Shown here piece by piece: positions 57,512 through 64,000 of a stretch of DNA of 64,000 bases. Source of the stretch: Atherinomorus stipes (lineage: Eukaryota > Chordata > Actinopteri > Atheriniformes > Atherinidae). Under the pieces are notes generated by a model. That model worked only from the letters and a program-made list of their open reading frames with translations. It was not told the origin of the DNA and made no database searches. A program made the translations under genes and the position numbers. The stretch is from positions 248,001-312,000 of the forward strand of contig JALJCO010012653.1 in NCBI GenBank assembly GCA_023101725.1. The letters are read 5' to 3'. Every line of letters begins with the position of its first letter. The stretch's first letter is position 1.

Positions 57512-58883
57512 GGCAGGACCCAGTCGTGGCCCTGCACCAGGCACAGCTAGACTCCGGGTCCAACAATGCTCCTCTCTCTTCAGCCCCCACCTGCTCCTCT
57601 CTGAGGGAGAGCAGGAGTGGAGAAGAGCCAAGGACACATGCTGTGTGGCACCCCTCTCTCACATCCCTCTTCCTCCTCTGATACCTATTCCATTATTCAT
57701 ATTAAAATACAGACTGATGTAAAGATGAATAATAAATGCAGTCAACACAAAACAAAAGCTGGCAGACAAGTTCTGTCAAGGTGGTCACTTGATGAAAATG
57801 AAAATTTATTGTGTCTATCCATCCAACTAATGGGGAGTTTTTTGTTTGTTTGCTTGTTTTTTTTTAGGATTAGACAAATCAAACATATTAAGTTTTTTCA
57901 CTTTTTCCATTGCTTTTGGTTTAATTCAGTTTAATAAAGAATAATAAATCACAATATATGCAAAAAGCAGCTAACCCTACCCATCAACAACTCTTGACCT
58001 CAACTGCTTCATCTTTGAAACTTCGAAGCCCAAGTATCTGTCTAAAAAACATCAACACGCTTAGAGATCCTACAGCTTAGCAGCTTCCATGGATCATTCA
58101 CCCAAGCTGTGTCTCTGGCCAAACATTATATGACAAAAACAACCACTTTCTGTGTTTTTCTATGGTTATGAGACAATCGTGTGGAAACATGCGGAACTGC
58201 TGTTGTACTTTCAGCTTCTGGACAAAAGCATCTGGGTGTTTGCCATCAACATTTCCCTGAGGGTTAGCAAACCAGTGTATTTTCCTCCTAAAAAAAAAAA
58301 AAAAAAAAAAAAAAATCCAAATGTCTATCCAATCCAAAAAATCCAGTCTATCAGATTTCAGCTCAGTGTGCCTCTTGTGAAATTATCAGATAAGTGTCTT
58401 TGTCTTTAAATGTGTTTTATGTCAATGCTGTCATTTGTTTGTTTCACTTAAAACAGCACAAATCAAATGTCCTTGATGTTTGCTTAGTGATTATTATTGT
58501 GCAAATTTTTCAAGCAGTGTTTCACAATTAATGACTTCAACACACTGAGTGTCTGCCTGAATATCTAATATAAAAGCAAAATGGGTGAGGATTGCATTTT
58601 GTTTTCAATGTTTTGCTCAAGCGGAGCAATGCTGTCATGCCTGCTTTTTTCAGGATGTCAGACAAAAAGATAGGAGAGATGGAGAGGGAGGGATCCTGGA
58701 GGATGGGGGGAGGCAAGGAGGAGAGATGGAGGAGCCGCTGACATGCACTTGTCTCCAATCTCTTCGAATCCATTGCACAATTCATCTGCTTTGTCTCTAC
58801 TGCCATGGCTGAGGACAATCAGACCAGACGCCCATTAGACTCCTCATACTGCCCCCCTATGTATCCCCACCCTCCTGACTCAA
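57512..58883. other. Unique sequence
   Basis: A run of 26 A at 58290-58315. 58640-58740 is purine-rich. No gene is recognised. Confidence 0.4.
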
Positions 58884-58890
58884 CCCCCCC

Positions 58891-58939
<49 letters not shown>

Positions 58940-58950
58940 TTTTTTTTTTT
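58884..58950 (+). repeat. Poly(C)-(CA)n-poly(T) compound microsatellite
   Basis: About 24 C, then about 15 CA units, then 13 T. Confidence 0.9.
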
Positions 58951-59699
58951 CATGTGACATGCTGACTGAAGGAGAAGCAAGCCAATTCATGAGCCTTCCC
59001 AAACGGGGAAATGTCAGGAAGAGAAACCACATCAAAACCATGTTGTCATGGAGATACAGTACAGTCCAGAAATTACAGACTAACACATACGCACTAGTGA
59101 TACAGTATACACACGCAAGCTTTTGTGAAGCCTGATAAATACATTTGCCTTGTGGATTTTTCTTTGAGACAAACAGTATATATTAAAAAAAAGGAATAGA
59201 AAAAAAGGCTTGTGCTTTCCAGACGACACACAATTTCCCCATCGTAGTTCAATATATTTCGAAGTGAATAAATTGAAATACACACAGAAAGAATTATAAA
59301 ATTGACCAAGAAACAACTTGAAAATGTATTTTTATTTTCATATTTGAATGTTGGAACAAATCCTTCTTTTATTTGCCTTCAATAATATTTATATTCAAAT
59401 TCATTTTAAACTGGATGAAAAATGTTGAGAACTGTAAATCTGTAATTTTGCAGTTTTAAGAATTTTAAAAACTGAGTGTAAAGTATATTTTCTTTGACAA
59501 GCAATGAAAAAGAAATTTCCTAATTTGAAAGGACAGCACTCAAGAAAGGAAAAAATAAACATAAAGATGTTTTATATATTGGTTATATAAGACATATTGT
59601 GTATTATATTCTACTTTGGCACTGTTATCAATTGTCATCTTGTTGAAACTGAGGACCCCCCTTAAAAACAAAATGTTTCATCTCAAGGGGTTATTATAA
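58951..59699. other. Unique AT-rich sequence
   Basis: No gene or repeat is recognised. Confidence 0.4.
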
Positions 59700-59750
59700 A
59701 TGTAAATAAATAAATAAATGTAACACACACACACGCATACACAGATACAC

Positions 59751-59805
<55 letters not shown>

Positions 59806-59838
59806 AATGTATGCATACACATATGTGTGTATGTATGA
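59700..59838 (+). repeat. Compound (AAAT)n-(CA)n-(AT)n-(GTAT)n microsatellite
   Basis: AAAT units at 59704-59720, CA-rich at 59723-59752, a perfect (AT)24 at 59753-59800, then GTAT/GTGT-type units. Confidence 0.9.
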
Positions 59839-62800
59839 ATGTAAGTGAGATTCAGTAAGAAGCATTTTATCTGTTTAGCTATCGACAGTGAAATTGACTC
59901 CGGTTCTTGCATGGATCTGTAAACGCTTCCGCTTCAAGGAAATACAACAACATGATCATGTGACCAATGTGCCAGTACACAGTAGCCATTCCTCAGCCAA
60001 TAGTGTTATCAGACAAACGGAGTTCCTGGAACGCTTGGTATTTTGATGATCTCTTCCAACAAAAAAAAAAAAAAAAAAAAAAAGAAAGAGTGAAGGGAAA
60101 AAGAAGATAAAAAATGTGCTCCTTCACCCCACTTGTTTAGGAGGCTGCCAGCACTTAGCTTTAGCTTTTGAGCAGCACCAGACCAGATCTGCCCTAGTGC
60201 AAAAGCATCCCCCATCCTAACAGCCATATTCATACACTAGCAGGCTTCACTGGGGTCACTTTATTGAGGTTACACAGCTCTGCACTACATAAAAAAAAGA
60301 AGATTGAGGGATATTAATGGTAAATGTGGCATAGTTACTGCTGTAAAACCCCTTCTTTGCCCTCCCTTTTTTCTTTGTTTGGCCAGAGGAGCTGAAGGCT
60401 TAGGGATAAAGGTACAGCTCAAATCATGAGACAGGGATAAAGCCAGGAAGAGATAGCGAGCTCTGACCCAACGACAGAGGAGTGGATAATTAAAACACCC
60501 AGGGCCCCCGAACTACTCTCATCCATCTCTTCTTTCTTTTCACTCCTTTTTCTTCCTTTGCTAACACACTAAGCCTCTCCCTCACGCAACAAAACTCATA
60601 CACATCCTTTGAATGAAGACAACCTAAAAGCATATTGAGATGATGTTGAATTTTTACCAGTGAGCTCCACCAATGGCTGGCCGTTAGCAAAATTCATAGA
60701 AAGAGAAGTATGCATTGCTCCCACTGGCTCTGTGCAATCTATTTATTTTTCATTTGTGCATTTTTAAGGATCATGAATGATTTCTGTTTTTATTTGATTA
60801 CTCCCAGACAGTCTGCCTCCACTGCCTCATAAAAAACATAAAGGATAGGAACAAAAATGGCACAAAACCATGTAGTCTGTGTAATTTAACAAATGACCCT
60901 CCTCTTTGGCTTCTAATAATATTCTAAAGGATACTATTATTTATAAGATATACTTATTAAATGGATTGGCTTTTCAGCTGCATGGTGACATTCTATATTT
61001 CATACATGAAATAAAACTGATTTGAGAATAACTAAGAGGAAACAAACCATAACCTTTAAGAAAGGCACTCAAACCACGGGGAAGATGAGAGTTTCTCCAC
61101 AGCATCATAGAAGCAAAGGGATGGCCATGTCTGCAATCATCAATGTATATAACAGCCAAGCAAAAGATAGACCATGTGCAAGTGTATGAGCGCGCCTGTC
61201 TGCTTATGTCAGGTGATCACTCTGTTCCAACCTTGACTTGCAACTGCTCACCATGCTCTCGGGCAGGCCACACTGCCCTCTCTTGGTGGTGCCACAATAA
61301 TGCTGCTGAGTCTTAAAATAGCAATCAGATCACCAATTTTATTCCTCTCTTTTCTTTCTCTTTGAACCCTTTATGCAATCTAACACTCAAAGGTTTATGT
61401 CAAGTACATCAGTTCCTGCTACTTCCGGATGATTTACCCCAACAAATATTTCCTTTGGTTTTATATTTGATGAAGTGCGACTGACCAAATGGGCTGGTTA
61501 CCAGAGAGCTGACTCCATATGTCATTTGTGTGGTCGCTGACCTAGCACGGCAGAGCTGCACAGTGTCCTGTGAATGAGGATGTGTGAAAGCAGTGCTATG
61601 GCTGGGGAATAGCAGCTCAAAAGGACCCCCACACACTTCCCAGGCTGAAGTCATTACCAGCGAGCCTTTGATTTCCACATGCAAAACCTCAGGTTGAAGA
61701 CCAGTGTGTTGCTCCCCTGGAGCACAGTTTCTACTGAGCACACTCATGTGGTTTGACTGTCTGACCACGCAAGGCCGTTTCGGAAAGACAGAGGGCAAAG
61801 TGCTAGCACTGATGAATTTTGAATGTGTTGAAGATGATTTATTAGAGCACTTAAAAGGTCTGTAGGATGTCCTTCACACCCAGCTCACCCTCTAATAGAC
61901 CACAGTGTGAAATGACACTGTTCTCACTTACCATGGTACTACTGGCAAAGTCAGAGATTTGTCTTTCACAAAAATATATGATGTTCCAAAATATATGATG
62001 AACAGCATTTCCACATTGTATTTGTTTACAATGTTGGTGCATTTATGGTAGAAGAACTACTTTCTGCATGTCTGCGATTTTTGTTCGGCTGCTGCTAAAG
62101 AGGTCAACCAAAGAGTCAAGGGGCGTGAGAAAAAAATCACCTGCTGTTCACTGACCTGCTTGGTCAGCTGCAAGGCTTGTCTGGCTCCCTCCTTGTGTGG
62201 TAGGCTGTCTTAACTTTTCAGTAGGAGTTTGTGAATTTGTGCGCAGTAAACAGATCTTAACACATGTATTTTGTACTGTAAAATTATCATTAAGGAAAAG
62301 ATGCACATCCCACCTAGCTTCTTTCACTTTCAGGTCCTCAGTTTTAAAACTACTTCATATGTCTTTAGAAACACTGTACCACATTTTATACATTTGAATC
62401 TAATTATGAAAATGGTCCTCTTTAGATTTATCTATTTATATGACGTTCAGACAGTAAACAATGTGTCTGTGGTTTATCCCAAATATGGTAAGTTTTTCTA
62501 TTCTGTGAAGTGGCTTTTTTTTTTTTTAAAAAAAATCCAGAGCCACGGAACATATATCTTTTATAGGTTAAACAATAAGCTGATTTTTTTTTTTTTTTTT
62601 TTTAATGAATTTGGTTCTAAAGAATCTTCTGTAACATGCTTGTAGTTTCAACAACATCATTAGAATATATAGATAAAATCAACTGCAGTTGGTTTAAAAC
62701 CATATATAGTGCTAACTATGCACCAATCAAAAAAGAAAAAATAAAAGAGACAAATACAACTATATATAATTGTGAAATGTAAATGCACATTAGTACTGTA

Positions 62801-63339
62801 TGTTTAACCTTTTCTAAAATTTCACGATCTTGAGCCGCACCAGTGGACAACAGGTATGTCTGAAGTGGCATCTACCACCCATGCAATAGCACTCAGTAGC
62901 ACAGTTTCCTGCACACCTGACTCCAGCAGAGGGTTAAAGTCAGTGACAACGGATCTAGCAGCTTTAGTCTCCAGAACAGCCAGCTTACACAGATAAGTGG
63001 GCCAGGCTGGATAAGCCTCACTGAAGTATTCTATTACAGTGCCAATTACCCTTCTGTAAATAATATGGGGATGTAGAGAAAGCTACTGGCAGGAAGTGGA
63101 ATGTGTGCAGAGTCTAAAAAAAATCTTTTGTTTCCCTAAGTGTTATTTTAAGCTGCAAACATTTTCATGCAAAAAATAAAAATGAAATAAAGAGTAGAAA
63201 ATGGAGAGGAAAGTCCTGTTTACTATATTCAGTTCAGTATAGCTCTGGATGTCAAGCAGGTGATCACAGCCAGCAAGTGGTCAGGCCCAAAGCAGGCCCT
63301 GAACAGCTGCTCTATAAAGTGACCTGAGCAGCGTCTCTC
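59839..63339. other. Unique intergenic sequence
   Basis: No gene is supportable. There is an A run at 60059-60083 and T runs at 62516-62527 and 62584-62603. 61430-61800 is GC-balanced and non-repetitive, with an antisense frame of 129 codons that has no recognisable domain. It could be a noncoding element. Confidence 0.4.
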
Positions 63340-63500
63340 ACTGCAGACACCCAGAAACTGGGTTCTCTAATAGGGACAAATTGGCAATGTCTGTGCGGGC
63401 CAGTGCTGTGCGCTAGGAGCTGTGAATTGATAGTGATGCCTAATGATCCCCCTGGGTAGATCAATACCAATAATCCTCTTTCCCGCCTATCCTCCTCATT
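63340..63500. promoter_or_regulatory. Candidate conserved noncoding element
   Basis: Non-repetitive block with GGGACAAATTGGCAATGTC, GAATTGATAGTGATGCC, TAATGATCCCCC and ACCAATAATCC. ATTG and ATTA-type cores are clustered, with no transposon signature. Called by texture only. Confidence 0.3.
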
Positions 63501-64000
63501 GACTATAGAAAACCTGGAAAAGCAGGGGAAAACTCCAGCCCCAGAAAGATGGAGTAAGGAGTTCAAGGCAAGAGCTGCTACTTTTACACACACATTGCAA
63601 CTAAACTTTCACTTTACACACATTCATACAGAAGTGTTATCAAAAGCCAAAACTGAGACCAACATGAGTGTTTTATCTCCTCTCCTGCACTCTAAGATAA
63701 TATTTAAAGACCACAGAGCTGAGGCTTCCAGCTGCACCTATCCAGACAAACACAAACAAACACTCAGATGGTCAAATAAATACACATGCACTGATGCTCA
63801 CATGAAATACCCCAACAACAGTGAGAATTAAATCAAAGAAATGTTACTCTCATGTACCGGGTGATCAATATTTATTTTCCTTTTATGCATTTATTAGTGT
63901 GCTCAATTTCGCTGGCCAGGGGGGCCTAGTTTATATCAATTATTTGTAAAGCTCTGTAGCCACAGGATCCACAAACTTCAATTGAGATGTTGTTTGGAAC
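63501..64000. other. Unique sequence
   Basis: No gene or repeat is recognised. Short frames lack motifs. Confidence 0.4.

Noticed and set aside
59683..59912. Isoleucine/tyrosine-rich frames
   Set aside because: They are translations of the (AT)n microsatellite.
1..64000. CRISPR array, bacterial operon, promoter or terminator structures
   Set aside because: The sequence is vertebrate nuclear DNA. The tandem repeats present (37-bp and 33-bp units) lack spacers.

Overview
The window is nuclear genomic DNA of a vertebrate, most likely a teleost and probably a percomorph. The evidence is the transposon mix: Tc1/mariner, hAT, PIF/Harbinger and TTAA-flanked Kolobok/T2-type elements, fragments of fish-type non-LTR retrotransposons, a tRNA-derived SINE whose design I associate with fish, and many CA/GA/TA microsatellites. 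I found no cellular protein-coding exon, rRNA gene or tRNA gene that can be supported in 64 kb. Apart from transposon remnants, the open reading frames are short chance frames. The window reads as a gene desert or a very large intron. Species and neighbouring genes cannot be told from the sequence alone.

Layout. 0.3-3.1 kb is a nested transposon stack: a hAT-like repeat split by another TIR element, a T2-type MITE, a TIR element with CTCTGAGTT-type ends carrying a Kolobok/T2 insertion, then the left end of a hAT-like element. 3.1-8.7 kb is mostly unique, with two candidate conserved noncoding blocks and a 216-bp palindromic MITE. 8.7-15.6 kb is transposon-rich: a hAT-like element, a PIF/Harbinger element with TTA target duplications, two further TTA-flanked elements sharing one TTA, an L2-like LINE fragment and a chimeric Tc1 element. 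15.6-18.4 kb is AT-rich unique sequence. 18.5-21.1 kb is a second nested stack. 21-26.8 kb is mostly unique.

The most striking feature is at 26,845-28,771: a 1.93-kb insertion with a perfect 13-bp target-site duplication and a 23-nt poly(A) tail read on the minus strand. Its body is extremely G-rich on the element strand, with a three-unit 37-bp tandem repeat near its 3' end. It looks like a target-primed retroposon of a family I do not recognise. 28.8-37.5 kb is mostly unique, with a mariner MITE fused to a (TA)n tract.

37.5-49.4 kb is another transposon-rich zone: a Kolobok/T2 element interrupted by a SINE, a second T2 element sharing its TTAA, two inverted 910-bp copies of a TTAA element that share a possible exon with a splice donor, a DDE-bearing Tc1-like remnant, a hAT element with an 8-bp duplication, and three more MITEs. 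49.8 kb holds a second SINE. 50-64 kb is largely unique sequence with microsatellites, a perfect 21-bp hairpin and several candidate conserved noncoding blocks.

No genes act together here. The biology is layered transposition plus, possibly, long-range regulatory sequence. Family names for the MITEs come from end motifs and target duplications seen by eye; no database search was run.
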